A stretch of 64,000 nucleotides of DNA from Algibacter lectus (lineage in GTDB: Bacteria > Bacteroidota > Bacteroidia > Flavobacteriales > Flavobacteriaceae): assembly GCF_900112395.1 (NCBI RefSeq), contig NZ_FOLN01000007.1, positions 1-64,000 on the forward strand. Direction: 5' to 3'. A program made the position numbers and the translations under genes. Positions within the stretch are counted from its first letter, which is position 1, and each line of letters starts with the position of its first letter. The notes beneath the pieces are model-generated. The model was not told the origin of the DNA and did not search any database. It worked only from the letters and a program-made list of their open reading frames with translations. Of the stretch, positions 1-9,813 are shown piece by piece.

Positions 1-3000
1 ATTTGTGAAAAAGCAGTACCAAGTAACTGTGATACCACAACTGTAGATATTGAAGTTGGTGGAACTATCAATGCTGTTATAAATGACTTCACAGCAACTC
101 CTATAAATGGAAAAACAGGAGGAACTGCTGGTGATGTTACTGCTAACGATACTTTAAATGGAGTTGCGGTAAATGATTCAGAAATTAATATAACCTTAGA
201 TAGTAATGGGGGACTTATAGGCGTAAGTATTGATGCCAATGGAAATGTAATCGTACCAGCAGGAACGACTTCAGGAACATATACAATAACTTATACTATT
301 TGTGAAATAGCGGTTGCGACGAACTGTGATACTACAACAGCAATAATTGTTGTTGAAGAAGCAGTTATTGATGCTATAATTGATGATTTTAGTGTAACGC
401 CTATAAATGGATATGATGGAGGAATAGTAGGGGATATTACTCTTAATGATACTTTGGATGGTGTTGTGGTAACAGATTCTCAAATAACAATTACATTAGA
501 TGATAATGGTGGTTTAGTAGGCACTAGTATTAGTGCTACAGGCGAGGTAAATGTGCCTGCTGGTACACCTGCTGGATCTTATGTATTGATTTACACTATT
601 TGCGAGAATTTAAATTCAAGTAATTGCGATACTACTACGGTTACAGTTGTAGTTGAGCCCGCAACAATCGGAGCTACTGATGATGATTTCACTTCAAACC
701 CTATAAATGGACTAGAAGGTGGTATTGCTGGAGATGTTACATTAAACGATACATTAAACGGAGATCCTATCGATGATGGAAAAATATTTATTACTGATAA
801 TGGTGGTATACCAAGTGCGAGTATTGACGCCGATGGAAATTTAATTATTCCGCCAAATACACCTGAAGGGACTTATACAATAGAATACACTATTTGCGAG
901 AACCTTAATCCAACAAACTGTGATTCTGCAAATGTTACCGTATTAGTTAGTGCAGCTATTATTGATGCTGTTAATAATGATTTTACAGCAACATCTTTTA
1001 ACGGTTTAGATGGAGGAACAACTACTTCAGTATATACAAATGATACTTTAAATGGTGATCCTTTTGTTAATACAGCAGTAACTTCGAGTATAGTTAATGA
1101 TGGCGGATTAATAGGAGTAACCATTAATAACGATGGAACAATTAATATTCCTGAGGATTCAGTAGGAGGCACTTATAATGTTGAATATCAAATTTGCGAA
1201 GTTTTAAACACTTCAAACTGTGATACAGCAACTGCTATAATTGTAATTGATTTACCAATAATTGATGCTGTTGTTGATGATTTTACTGCAAGTCCGGTAA
1301 ACGGGACAAATGGTGGAGCTGTTGGAAATGTGCTTGGTAATGATACACTAAATGGAGATCCAATAACATCAAGTGAAGTTAATGTCACATTAACTTCAGA
1401 TGGTGGATTAACAGGTGTTGCTATAGCAGCAAATGGAGTTGTCGAGGTTCCGGCAGGAACTTCTGCAGGAACGTACACTATAACCTATCAAATTTGTGAT
1501 GTTATAAATCCAACAAACTGTGATACGGCAACTGCAGTTTTAGAAGTTGGAGCAGGAACAATAGATGCTATAAATGACGACTTTACTGCATTACCAATTA
1601 ATGGTTCTGAAGGTGGAGCGCCAGGAAATATTTTATTGAATGATACACTAGAAAGTAATGCTGTATTAGCTTCAGAAGTAACTATAGCAATAATTAATGA
1701 TGGTGGATTAACAGGGATTATAATTGATGCCAATGGAGATATCACTGTGCCTGTTGGAACTGCAGCAGGAACTTACAGTGTGATTTATCAAATCTGCGAA
1801 AACATAAATTCAGGAAACTGTGATAATGCCGTGATTTCTATTGTTGTTGAAGCTCCAGTTATTGAAGCTGTTAATGACGATTTTACGGCAGTGCCAGTTA
1901 ACGGATTAACTGGAGGTATTACCGCTTCTGTATTCGGAGGAGATACTATTAACGCAAATCCTTTTGCAAATAATGATGTTGTAGTGTCGTTAACAGATAT
2001 CGCAGGGTTAAATGGAGCAACAATAAATACAGACGGAACTATAAATGTTCCAGCCAACACTACGGCAGGAACTTACGTTTTAGAATATCAAATCTGCGAA
2101 GTGCTAAATCCTTCAAATTGTGATATAGCAACAGTAACTATTGTTGTTGGAGCTGCAAATATTGATGCTATTAGTGATGATTTTAGTGCAACCACAATTG
2201 ATGGGCAAACAGGAGGAACAGCTGGAGATGTCACATTAAATGATACATTAAATGGAGTTCTTGTAGATGATAATTCAATTGATATTACTTTAGATGATAA
2301 TGGCGGATTAATTGGAGTTGCTATTAATAATGATGGAAGTATAATTGTGCCTCCAAGTTCAACTTCAGGAACGTATACCATAACATATACTATTTGTGAA
2401 AATTTAAACCCGACTAATTGTGATACAACTACAGCTATTGTGGTAGTAGGAGAAGCGGTTATAGATGCAATAGTTGATGATTTCACAGCAACACCAATTA
2501 ACGGTATTGATGGAGGTGTTGTAGGGGATGTTACTTTGAATGATACACTTAATGGAAACCCTGTAACAGATGCTAATATTTCTATTACACTTAATGATAA
2601 TGATGGTTTAGTAGGAGCTAGTATCGATATTAATGGACTTGTAAACGTTCCAGCAGGAACACTTGCAGGTAGTTATGATATTACATATACTATTTGTGAA
2701 AATTTAAACCCAACCAATTGTGATACTACAACAGTAACCGTAGTAGTTGAACCGGCAGTAATCGATGCGATGGTTGATGATTTTAGTACAACTCCAATAA
2801 ACGGAACTACAGGAGGAAATGTTGGTGATGTTACTAGCAATGATACTTTAAACGGGGATCCTGTTTTGGATACAGATATCACAATTACTTTAGATAGTAA
2901 TGATGGGTTAAATGGTGTTTCAATAGATGCTAATGGTAATGTAATTGTGCCTTCAGGTTCTATAGCAGGTACTTATGTTGTCTCATATACAATTTGTGAG

Positions 3001-4500
3001 AATTTAAATCCTTCAAATTGTGACACTTCAACAGTAACTATTATAGTTGAAGCAACACCTATCGATGCCATAGAAGATAATTACACGGCTACAGTAACAG
3101 AAGGTAGTGCAGGAATTACATATACAGATCTTTTAAATAATGATAATTTAAACGGAGTAGCTGTAGATGTTAATGATATTTCGGTAACACCAAACACCAA
3201 CGGACCATTAACAGTAAATACGGACGGAAGTGTAGATATTGCTCCTAATACAACACCTGGAACATACACTGTAACTTATACAATTTGTGAAGTTGCTGTT
3301 CCTGGTAATTGTGATACGGCAACTGTAACCATTACGGTAAATACATCAACGGTTACACCTGTAGATATAGAACCAGATACAGTAGAAACAGAAGAAGATG
3401 CACCTTTAGTGGTCGATGTTTATGAAAATGATACTTACGTTCCAACAATAGGGACATTAGTAACTACAGATCCTGCAAATGGAACAGTAGTAATCACCGA
3501 TCCAAACGGAACACCAAACGATCCGAGTGATGATGTTGTAACATATACGCCAGATTCAGGATTTAATGGTACAGATTCATTTAACTATACGGTTTGTGAT
3601 AACGAAACAGCACAAAGTTGTGATACAGCAACTGTATCGGTAACAGTGAATGAAGCAACATGTACAAGTTCTGTTGATACAGATGGTGATGGTTTTACCG
3701 ATTGTGAAGAAACAACAGGAATCGATGACCCAAGTACGGAAGCAATTCCAACGGGGATTTCAGATGAAACAAATCCATGTAGTCCAATATCAACTGGGTG
3801 CGTTGCAGAAATAACTGTCACTAAAATAGCAGATGCAGCAGGAACAAATTTAGGAGAACAAATTAGGTATTCTATTTACGTTGAAAATACTGGAGATTAC
3901 AATTTAACAGAGATTGCTTTAATAGATACTTTCTTAGATGCAAATGATGAAACACTAACATTAACTAGTGAGCCAACTTTTGATAGTGCCGATTTAGGCA
4001 GTCCAGAAGGTACCTTGTTAATTGGAGAAATAGCAACTTACACTGCTACATTTACAATTAACGAGCAAGCTTTAAACGCAGGAGGCGTTAGCAATAGTGT
4101 TTCTGTATCAGGGAAAACTGCTAACAATCAAATTGTTGCCGATATAAGTGATGATGGTGATGATTTTGATGGCGATTTAGAAGAAGATGCCACAGTTACA
4201 GAGCTTGGTTGTGTATCTGTTATAAATGAGTTTTCACCTAATGGAGATGGCTATGGAGATACTCTAGTTATTAATTGTATAGATAATTACCCAAATAACA
4301 GTTTAGAAGTTTATAACCGTTGGGGGAATGTAGTTTACAAGAAAAAAGGCTATAGTAGCAGTAACGAATGGGATGGAACTTCCGATGGTAGAACTACAGT
4401 ACTGCAATCAGAAAAACTTCCAGTAGGAACATATTATTATGTTTTAGACTTAGGAAACGGTTTGAAACCTAAAGTAGGATGGTTATATATTAACAGATAA
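1..4500 (+). CDS. Giant SprB-like repeat adhesin with T9SS type B sorting domain (5' end outside window)
   Basis: The reading frame is open from base 1, so only the last 1499 residues are present and the start lies upstream. Most of it is a run of 100-residue repeats (bases 67-3360), each with an NDDFTA-x-PING start, a GDV-x-xNDTLNG segment and an ICE...NCDT end containing a CX7C pair. A related cadherin/Ig-like domain follows (3361-3660), then a DTDGDGFTDCEE calcium-binding type motif, a DUF11-like domain (about 3800-4200) and a C-terminal gliding-motility/T9SS type B sorting domain starting NEFSPNGDGYGDT and including VYNRWGNVVY. The family is exported by type IX secretion and anchored on the surface; SprB, the mobile gliding adhesin, is the model. 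The PorP/SprF gene 30 bp downstream matches the sprB-sprF arrangement. Calling it an adhesin is inference from architecture. Confidence 0.88.
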   Translation: MCEKAVPSNCDTTTVDIEVGGTINAVINDFTATPINGKTGGTAGDVTANDTLNGVAVNDSEINITLDSNGGLIGVSIDANGNVIVPAGTTSGTYTITYTICEIAVATNCDTTTAIIVVEEAVIDAIIDDFSVTPINGYDGGIVGDITLNDTLDGVVVTDSQITITLDDNGGLVGTSISATGEVNVPAGTPAGSYVLIYTICENLNSSNCDTTTVTVVVEPATIGATDDDFTSNPINGLEGGIAGDVTLNDTLNGDPIDDGKIFITDNGGIPSASIDADGNLIIPPNTPEGTYTIEYTICENLNPTNCDSANVTVLVSAAIIDAVNNDFTATSFNGLDGGTTTSVYTNDTLNGDPFVNTAVTSSIVNDGGLIGVTINNDGTINIPEDSVGGTYNVEYQICEVLNTSNCDTATAIIVIDLPIIDAVVDDFTASPVNGTNGGAVGNVLGNDTLNGDPITSSEVNVTLTSDGGLTGVAIAANGVVEVPAGTSAGTYTITYQICDVINPTNCDTATAVLEVGAGTIDAINDDFTALPINGSEGGAPGNILLNDTLESNAVLASEVTIAIINDGGLTGIIIDANGDITVPVGTAAGTYSVIYQICENINSGNCDNAVISIVVEAPVIEAVNDDFTAVPVNGLTGGITASVFGGDTINANPFANNDVVVSLTDIAGLNGATINTDGTINVPANTTAGTYVLEYQICEVLNPSNCDIATVTIVVGAANIDAISDDFSATTIDGQTGGTAGDVTLNDTLNGVLVDDNSIDITLDDNGGLIGVAINNDGSIIVPPSSTSGTYTITYTICENLNPTNCDTTTAIVVVGEAVIDAIVDDFTATPINGIDGGVVGDVTLNDTLNGNPVTDANISITLNDNDGLVGASIDINGLVNVPAGTLAGSYDITYTICENLNPTNCDTTTVTVVVEPAVIDAMVDDFSTTPINGTTGGNVGDVTSNDTLNGDPVLDTDITITLDSNDGLNGVSIDANGNVIVPSGSIAGTYVVSYTICENLNPSNCDTSTVTIIVEATPIDAIEDNYTATVTEGSAGITYTDLLNNDNLNGVAVDVNDISVTPNTNGPLTVNTDGSVDIAPNTTPGTYTVTYTICEVAVPGNCDTATVTITVNTSTVTPVDIEPDTVETEEDAPLVVDVYENDTYVPTIGTLVTTDPANGTVVITDPNGTPNDPSDDVVTYTPDSGFNGTDSFNYTVCDNETAQSCDTATVSVTVNEATCTSSVDTDGDGFTDCEETTGIDDPSTEAIPTGISDETNPCSPISTGCVAEITVTKIADAAGTNLGEQIRYSIYVENTGDYNLTEIALIDTFLDANDETLTLTSEPTFDSADLGSPEGTLLIGEIATYTATFTINEQALNAGGVSNSVSVSGKTANNQIVADISDDGDDFDGDLEEDATVTELGCVSVINEFSPNGDGYGDTLVINCIDNYPNNSLEVYNRWGNVVYKKKGYSSSNEWDGTSDGRTTVLQSEKLPVGTYYYVLDLGNGLKPKVGWLYINR
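67..3360 (+). repeat. Eleven tandem 300-bp coding repeats in the adhesin
   Basis: Units begin at 67, 367, 667, 961, 1261, 1561, 1861, 2161, 2461, 2761 and 3061, each opening with an I-(D/E/N/G)-A codon group followed by (N/D)DF. All are 300 bp except the unit at 667, which is 294 bp. The next domain, 3361-3660, is also 300 bp and keeps the same ending (VCD...CDTATV) but has a different interior. The DNA is diverged between copies while the protein pattern is kept, so these are old duplications under protein-level selection. More units probably lie before base 1. Confidence 0.9.
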
Positions 4501-4530
4501 TATTATCTTTAAGAAATAGAATTTATAAAA

Positions 4531-5463
4531 ATGAAAGAATTCAAATTAAATACACGGTCTTTTCTATTATTAATGTGCTTAGTCATATTTAGTAGTTTAG
4601 ATGCCGTTGCACAGCAAGATCCGCAGTATACTCAATATATGTATAATACTATGAGTATCAATCCGGCATACGCAGGGCAAAGAGAGGTTTTAAGTATAAC
4701 CGGTTTATATAGAACACAATGGGTTGGGATCGATGGTGCTCCAAAAACGCAAACTTTAGGTATCCATGCACCTTTAAGAAACGAGCGTATTGGTTTAGGA
4801 TTATCTGTAGTAAATGATGCTTTAGGGCCAGCCGAAGAAACATATATCGATGCCAATTTAAGTTATAGCATACCTTTAGATTACGATTATACTACCTTAT
4901 CATTTGGGGTTAAAGCAGGGCTTCATCAATTAAGTACAGATTGGAGTAAAGGTAAGTATCAAACAACCGATCCTCTTTTTAATGAGCCTATTAGTAGATT
5001 ATCACCTACTGTTGGTGTTGGTGTATACGTTAGTAATAGAGAATGGTATTTAGGAGTTTCTGCACCTAATTTATTAACCACAGATCATTACGATGATTTT
5101 ATAGAATCGATAGCTACAGAGCGTATAAATTTTTATGCCATTGCAGGTTATGTATTCGATATTAATAATGATTTAAAACTGAAACCTTCAGCATTTATAA
5201 AAGCCGTTTCTGGAGCACCGGTAATTGGCGATATATCATTAAATGGATTATATAGAGAAAAATTAACGCTTGGTTTAGCATGGCGTTGGGACGATTCTGT
5301 AAGTTTACTTACTGGTTTTCAAATATCAGATGGTTTATATGTAGGTTATGCATACGATTTAACAACCACTGGTTTAAATAACTACAATAGTGGTTCTCAC
5401 GAAATTATGTTACGTTTTGAATTACGCAAAGCAGGACGTTTATTATCCCCAAGATTCTTTTAA
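4531..5463 (+). CDS. PorP/SprF family type IX secretion outer-membrane protein
   Basis: This 310-residue protein has a signal peptide (about residues 1-28, ending AVAQ) followed by QDPQYTQYMYNTMSINPAYAG, the conserved N-terminal signature of the PorP/SprF family. The rest is a run of alternating beta strands that fits an outer-membrane barrel. SprF in Flavobacterium is needed for delivery of the adhesin SprB to the surface, and PorP is a T9SS component; paralogues next to large type B substrates are thought to act as dedicated attachment partners. It starts 30 bp after the adhesin and is followed 11 bp later by an OmpA-family gene, so the three are probably cotranscribed. The partner assignment is inferred from position. 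Confidence 0.9.
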   Translation: MKEFKLNTRSFLLLMCLVIFSSLDAVAQQDPQYTQYMYNTMSINPAYAGQREVLSITGLYRTQWVGIDGAPKTQTLGIHAPLRNERIGLGLSVVNDALGPAEETYIDANLSYSIPLDYDYTTLSFGVKAGLHQLSTDWSKGKYQTTDPLFNEPISRLSPTVGVGVYVSNREWYLGVSAPNLLTTDHYDDFIESIATERINFYAIAGYVFDINNDLKLKPSAFIKAVSGAPVIGDISLNGLYREKLTLGLAWRWDDSVSLLTGFQISDGLYVGYAYDLTTTGLNNYNSGSHEIMLRFELRKAGRLLSPRFF

Positions 5464-5474
5464 AGCCTAACCTT

Positions 5475-7451
5475 ATGAAAATGAAAATACACATATTAAC
5501 TATATTTTTAAGTCTAAGTGCAGTACTAAGTTATTCGCAAAAGGCCGATTATCAAAAAGCAAATAAAGCTTACGATAATTTTTCGTACGCAAAAACAAGT
5601 GATATTTTACTTGAAGTAGCCAATAATGGTTACACTTCGGTTAGCTTATTACAAAAATTATCCAATTCATTATATTTTAATAACGAAATGAAAGAAGCCG
5701 CCAAATGGTACGGCAAACTTTTTGAAGAAGTTGGAGAGACCGCTTTAGATAGTGAATACTACTTTAGGTACGCTCAAGCATTAAAAGCAACAGAATCTTA
5801 TGAAGAGTCTGATGCTTGGATGCAAAAATTTTATGAGGCTAATAAAGATGATTTAAGAGGGAAAGCTTTTGCTAGTAAAAAAGATTATTTAGAGTCTATT
5901 TTATCGCTAAGTAGAGACTTGCAAGTTGTAAATCTGGATTTGAATACTGAAAAATCAGATTTTGGAACCAATCAATATAAAGATGAATTAATATTTGCTT
6001 CTTCAAGATTAGGAGACAAAATATACCAATGGAACAAGCAACCTTACCTAGATTTATACAAAGCAACAAAACAAGCCGATGGTTCTTATAAAAATGTGGT
6101 AGCCTTTAATGAAGATATTAATACAAAGTACCACGAGTCTACAGCTGCTTTTACTCCAGATGATGAGGTTATGTATTTTACAAGAAATAATTATTATAAA
6201 AAGCGCTATAAAAAAGATGATGAAGGTGTAAATAGGTTAAAAATATTTAAAGCTACAAAAAACATAAATGGAGATTGGAGTAATGTAGAATCTGTTCATT
6301 TTAATAGTAGTGATTATAGTGTAGCACACCCGGCCATTAATGTAAGAGGAACTAAAATGTACTTTGCTTCCGATATGCCAGGAACTATTGGTCAATCCGA
6401 TTTATATGAAGTAGATATTCTAGAGGATGGTACTTTAGGTGATCCTGAAAATTTAGGTGCTTCTATAAATACAGAGGCTCAAGAAACGTTTCCTTTTATA
6501 AATGAAATAGGTGATTTGTATTTTTCATCAAACGGACTTTCAGGTTTAGGAGGTTTAGATGTTTATGTAGTTAGAGATTTTGAAAATAAGCGTGAAAGTA
6601 ATCAACCTTTAATTGTTGAAAATGTAGGAAAGCCAATAAATAGTTCTAAAGACGATTTTGGTTATTATGAAAATTTAGGAACTAAAGAAGGTTTCTTCAC
6701 ATCAAACAGAGAAGGCGGAAAAGGTGATGATGATATTTACAGCTTTAAAGCGATAGAGTGTGAGCAAATTGTAACGGGAACGGTATTAGATAAAAATACG
6801 CAAGAATTACTAGCGGAGGCAACGGTAACATTGTATTCTAAAGCTGGAGATAAAATAGAAACCGTTATTGCCGATCAAGCAGGAGCTTATAGTTTTTCTA
6901 AGTTAACTTGTAATGAACCCTTTTTAATTCGTGCAGAAAAGACAGATTATATAGGAGACGAAAAGAACTTTGTAACCTTAATGGGGACAGAGGATATGGT
7001 AATTAATCTGAATTTGGAAATTAATATCCAAGCCATTACACCATGTGCAGATTTAGCTAAAATTTTAGATATTCCTGTGGTTTATTTCGATTTTGATAAG
7101 TATAATATTAGATACGATGCTGAAGTCGATTTACAAAAGGTATTGGTTTTAATGAATCAATATCCAACTTTAAAAATTGATATACGTAGTCATACAGATT
7201 GTAGAGGTACCAATGCTTACAACGAGACACTATCTAGCAATAGAGCTAAATCTACTAAAAACTACTTAATAAGTAAAGGTATAGAGGCTAGTAGATTAAC
7301 AGCTAAAGGTTATGGTGAATCTCAGTTAATAAACCATTGTGATTGCGATTCTAATAATCGATCTACTTGTACAGAAGAAGAACATAATAAAAATAGACGT
7401 AGTGAATTTATAGTAACTAGTATAAACGGAAAGTCTTGCTTAGATAAATAA
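5475..7451 (+). CDS. OmpA family protein with PD40-type propeller and TPR-like N-terminus
   Basis: The 658-residue protein has a signal peptide (ends about residue 21), a helical TPR-like segment (about 22-140), WD40/PD40-like beta-propeller repeats (about 150-425, with motifs such as MYFASDMPG and LYFSSNGLSG), a carboxypeptidase-regulatory-like Ig fold (about 435-515), and a C-terminal OmpA peptidoglycan-binding domain (about 535-650) with VVYFDFDKYNIR and SSNRAKSTKNYL. The tail is Cys-rich (HCDCDS). This architecture is typical of OmpA proteins encoded beside PorP/SprF in Bacteroidota, including near the SprB locus, and probably anchors the surface complex to the cell wall. A second in-frame ATG two codons downstream could be the start. 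A strong terminator follows. Confidence 0.88.
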   Translation: MKMKIHILTIFLSLSAVLSYSQKADYQKANKAYDNFSYAKTSDILLEVANNGYTSVSLLQKLSNSLYFNNEMKEAAKWYGKLFEEVGETALDSEYYFRYAQALKATESYEESDAWMQKFYEANKDDLRGKAFASKKDYLESILSLSRDLQVVNLDLNTEKSDFGTNQYKDELIFASSRLGDKIYQWNKQPYLDLYKATKQADGSYKNVVAFNEDINTKYHESTAAFTPDDEVMYFTRNNYYKKRYKKDDEGVNRLKIFKATKNINGDWSNVESVHFNSSDYSVAHPAINVRGTKMYFASDMPGTIGQSDLYEVDILEDGTLGDPENLGASINTEAQETFPFINEIGDLYFSSNGLSGLGGLDVYVVRDFENKRESNQPLIVENVGKPINSSKDDFGYYENLGTKEGFFTSNREGGKGDDDIYSFKAIECEQIVTGTVLDKNTQELLAEATVTLYSKAGDKIETVIADQAGAYSFSKLTCNEPFLIRAEKTDYIGDEKNFVTLMGTEDMVINLNLEINIQAITPCADLAKILDIPVVYFDFDKYNIRYDAEVDLQKVLVLMNQYPTLKIDIRSHTDCRGTNAYNETLSSNRAKSTKNYLISKGIEASRLTAKGYGESQLINHCDCDSNNRSTCTEEEHNKNRRSEFIVTSINGKSCLDK

Positions 7452-7470
7452 GAGCAAAATATAAAACATA

Positions 7471-7505
7471 AAAAAAGCCACTTTTAAAAAGTGGCTTTTT
7501 TATAT
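7471..7505. terminator. Bidirectional intrinsic terminator between the OmpA gene and prfC
   Basis: A perfect stem of AAAAAAGCCAC and its complement with a short T-rich loop is flanked by A and T runs on either side. It sits between two convergent genes, so it can end transcription from both directions. Confidence 0.85.
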
Positions 7506-7506
7506 T

Positions 7507-9096
7507 TTAAGAGAATTCAGAAACAAAATGAAACTTAATACTTGGATATTTCTGTTGTGTCATCTGTAAAGAGAAAGCCGAATCTGCTAAAAACACCAAT
7601 TGGTTTTGTTTATCCTTTGCAAGAAAACGTTGTTTCACTCTCACAAACTCTTTGTATTCATCGTTTTTAGGATCTTCTGGTTCAACCCAGCAAGCTTTAA
7701 AAACATTTAAATTCTCATAGGTACATTTAGCACCATACTCGTGTTCTAGTCGGTATTGAATAACTTCATATTGAAGTGCTCCAACTGTTCCAATTACTTT
7801 TCTTCCGTTTAGTTCTAGAGTAAATAATTGTGCTACACCTTCGTCCATTAATTGGTCGATACCTTTAAAAAGTTGTTTCGATTTTAATGGGTCGGCATTA
7901 TTAATATATCTAAAATGTTCTGGAGAAAAACTCGGTACACCTTTATAGTTTAAAATTTCACCTTCTGTTAAAGTATCACCAATTTTAAAAGTTCCGGTAT
8001 CTTGCAAACCTACAATATCACCAGGGTAGGAGATGTCTACAATCTCTTTCTTTTCTGCAAAAAAGGCATTCGGACTAGAAAATTTTACTTTTTTATTATG
8101 GCGAACGTGTAAATAAGGCGCGTTACGTTTAAACTCTCCCGAAACAATTTTAACAAAGGCTAAACGGTTTCTGTGGTTTGGATCCATATTGGCATGTATT
8201 TTAAATACAAAACCAGTAAATTTATCTTCATCAGGTTTTACTAAACGTTCTTCACTTTGTTTTGGTCGCGGTTTTGGTGCTATTTCAACAAAACAATCTA
8301 GCAATTCGCGAACTCCAAAATTATTTAAGGCAGAACCAAAAAACACAGGTTGCTGCTCACCATTAAGGTATGTTTCTTTATCAAACTCAGGATAAATACC
8401 TTCAACAAGTTCAATCTCTTCACGAAGTGTGTTGGCTGCTTTTTCTCCTACTAGTTTATCTAATTCTGGTGATGCTAAGTCGGAAATTTCAATAGTTTCT
8501 TCTATATCTTTTCTACTATCACCACTAAATAAATTAACGTTTTTCTCCCAAATATTATAAATACCTTTAAAATCGTAACCCATTCCAATTGGGAAACTTA
8601 AAGGAGCTACTTTTAAACCTAGTTTTTGTTCAACTTCATCTAATAAATCGAAGGCATCTTTACCTTCACGATCCATTTTATTAATAAAAACAATCATCGG
8701 GATGTTTCGCATACGGCAAACTTCAACTAGTTTTTCCGTTTGTTCCTCAACACCTTTTGCAACATCAATAACAACAATAACACTATCTACAGCAGTAAGC
8801 GTTCTAAATGTATCCTCAGCAAAATCCTTGTGACCAGGTGTATCTAAAATATTAATTTTAATACCATTGTACTCAAAAGCAAGTACAGAGGTTGCTACCG
8901 AAATTCCACGCTGACGTTCAATTTCCATAAAATCACTCGTGGCTCCTTTCTTTATTTTATTACTTTTTACGGCACCAGCTTCTTGGATGGCTCCACCAAA
9001 TAAAAGTAATTTTTCTGTTAAGGTCGTTTTACCGGCATCGGGATGCGAGATAATACCAAAAGTTCGTCTGCGTTGTATTTCTTTTAAAAAACTCAT
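7507..9096 (-). CDS. prfC: Peptide chain release factor 3
   Basis: This 529-residue translational GTPase recycles RF1/RF2 from the ribosome after peptide release. The G-domain motifs are clear: G1 SHPDAGKTT at residues 17-25, DTPGHKDFAED at about 86-96 and NKMD at about 142. It has the N-terminal FLKEIQRRRTFGIISHPDAG typical of RF3 rather than EF-G, and the normal family length. The gene is monocistronic, ending at the shared terminator at 7471-7505. A likely promoter box is at 9120-9127. Confidence 0.96.
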   Translation of the reverse strand: MSFLKEIQRRRTFGIISHPDAGKTTLTEKLLLFGGAIQEAGAVKSNKIKKGATSDFMEIERQRGISVATSVLAFEYNGIKINILDTPGHKDFAEDTFRTLTAVDSVIVVIDVAKGVEEQTEKLVEVCRMRNIPMIVFINKMDREGKDAFDLLDEVEQKLGLKVAPLSFPIGMGYDFKGIYNIWEKNVNLFSGDSRKDIEETIEISDLASPELDKLVGEKAANTLREEIELVEGIYPEFDKETYLNGEQQPVFFGSALNNFGVRELLDCFVEIAPKPRPKQSEERLVKPDEDKFTGFVFKIHANMDPNHRNRLAFVKIVSGEFKRNAPYLHVRHNKKVKFSSPNAFFAEKKEIVDISYPGDIVGLQDTGTFKIGDTLTEGEILNYKGVPSFSPEHFRYINNADPLKSKQLFKGIDQLMDEGVAQLFTLELNGRKVIGTVGALQYEVIQYRLEHEYGAKCTYENLNVFKACWVEPEDPKNDEYKEFVRVKQRFLAKDKQNQLVFLADSAFSLQMTQQKYPSIKFHFVSEFS

Positions 9097-9119
9097 AAAT
9101 TTATGTTGAAAAGCGATTG

Positions 9120-9127
9120 CAAATATA
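9120..9127 (-). promoter_or_regulatory. Predicted prfC promoter -7 box
   Basis: TATATTTG on the minus strand matches the Bacteroidota consensus TAnnTTTG, 23 bp before the prfC ATG. No clear -33 TTG is seen. Confidence 0.5.
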
Positions 9128-9276
9128 GCCGTAAAAATACATTTATTATAAGGTTTTAAATTTTAAAAAAGATAAACCCCTTCTAATTATCATTATAACC
9201 TCATTTTAAGTATACATTGGCAGGTAGGCTTCTTCCGTTTAAATTGGTATTATTCTTTATTTTAAAAATTAGTTGG

Positions 9277-9284
9277 TATTTTTG
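9277..9284 (+). promoter_or_regulatory. Predicted idi promoter -7 box abutting the start codon
   Basis: TATTTTTG matches TAnnTTTG and lies only 6 bp before the ATG at 9291, so the transcript may start at or next to the start codon. A good -33 element is not visible. Confidence 0.45.
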
Positions 9285-9290
9285 TGTTCT

Positions 9291-9812
9291 ATGATTGAAG
9301 AAAAAGTTGTTTTAGTAAACGAAAAAGATGAGCAAATTGGTTTAATGCCAAAAATGGAAGCTCATGAAAAAGCAGTTTTGCATCGTGCATTTTCTGTATT
9401 TATTTTTAACGATAAAAATGAGTTGATGTTACAGCAACGTGCATTAACTAAATATCATTCTCCTGGACTTTGGACTAACACATGTTGTAGCCATCAACGC
9501 GATGGTGAAAGTAATTTACAAGCGGGTAAAAGACGGTTGCAAGAAGAAATGGGCTTTGTAGCGGAGTTAAAAGAAACCACATCCTTTATATATAAAGCTC
9601 CTTTTGATAATGGATTAACAGAACATGAATTCGATCATATCATGGTAGGGCATTATAATGATGCACCTGTTATAAACCCAGATGAGGTTGAAAGTTGGAA
9701 ATGGATGCTTGTGGAAGATGTGAAAGTTGATATGGCTAAACATCCAGAAGAATATACAGAATGGTTTAAAATTATTTTTGAAAAATTTTACGAGCATATA
9801 AATATAGCTTAA
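9291..9812 (+). CDS. idi: Isopentenyl-diphosphate delta-isomerase, type 1
   Basis: A 173-residue Nudix-fold enzyme that interconverts isopentenyl and dimethylallyl diphosphate for isoprenoid synthesis. Signatures seen: HRAFSVFIFN, the active-site Cys in TNTCCSHQ, a Nudix-like segment RRLQEEMGF, and the metal-binding EHEFDH near residue 110. I chose the ATG at 9291 because the protein then begins MIEEKVVLVNE as in the family; an upstream in-frame ATG at 9273 overlaps the promoter-like box at 9277-9284. The queD-like gene starts 1 bp after the stop, so the two are likely cotranscribed although their pathways are unrelated. Confidence 0.93.
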   Translation: MIEEKVVLVNEKDEQIGLMPKMEAHEKAVLHRAFSVFIFNDKNELMLQQRALTKYHSPGLWTNTCCSHQRDGESNLQAGKRRLQEEMGFVAELKETTSFIYKAPFDNGLTEHEFDHIMVGHYNDAPVINPDEVESWKWMLVEDVKVDMAKHPEEYTEWFKIIFEKFYEHINIA

Positions 9813-9813
9813 T

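Noticed and set aside
67-3360. A CRISPR-like regular array
   Set aside because: The 300-bp units are translated in frame, differ in DNA and have no short repeat-spacer pattern.
873-3821. A series of minus-strand open frames of 60-130 codons
   Set aside because: They recur once per adhesin repeat and are mirror frames of the coding repeats.
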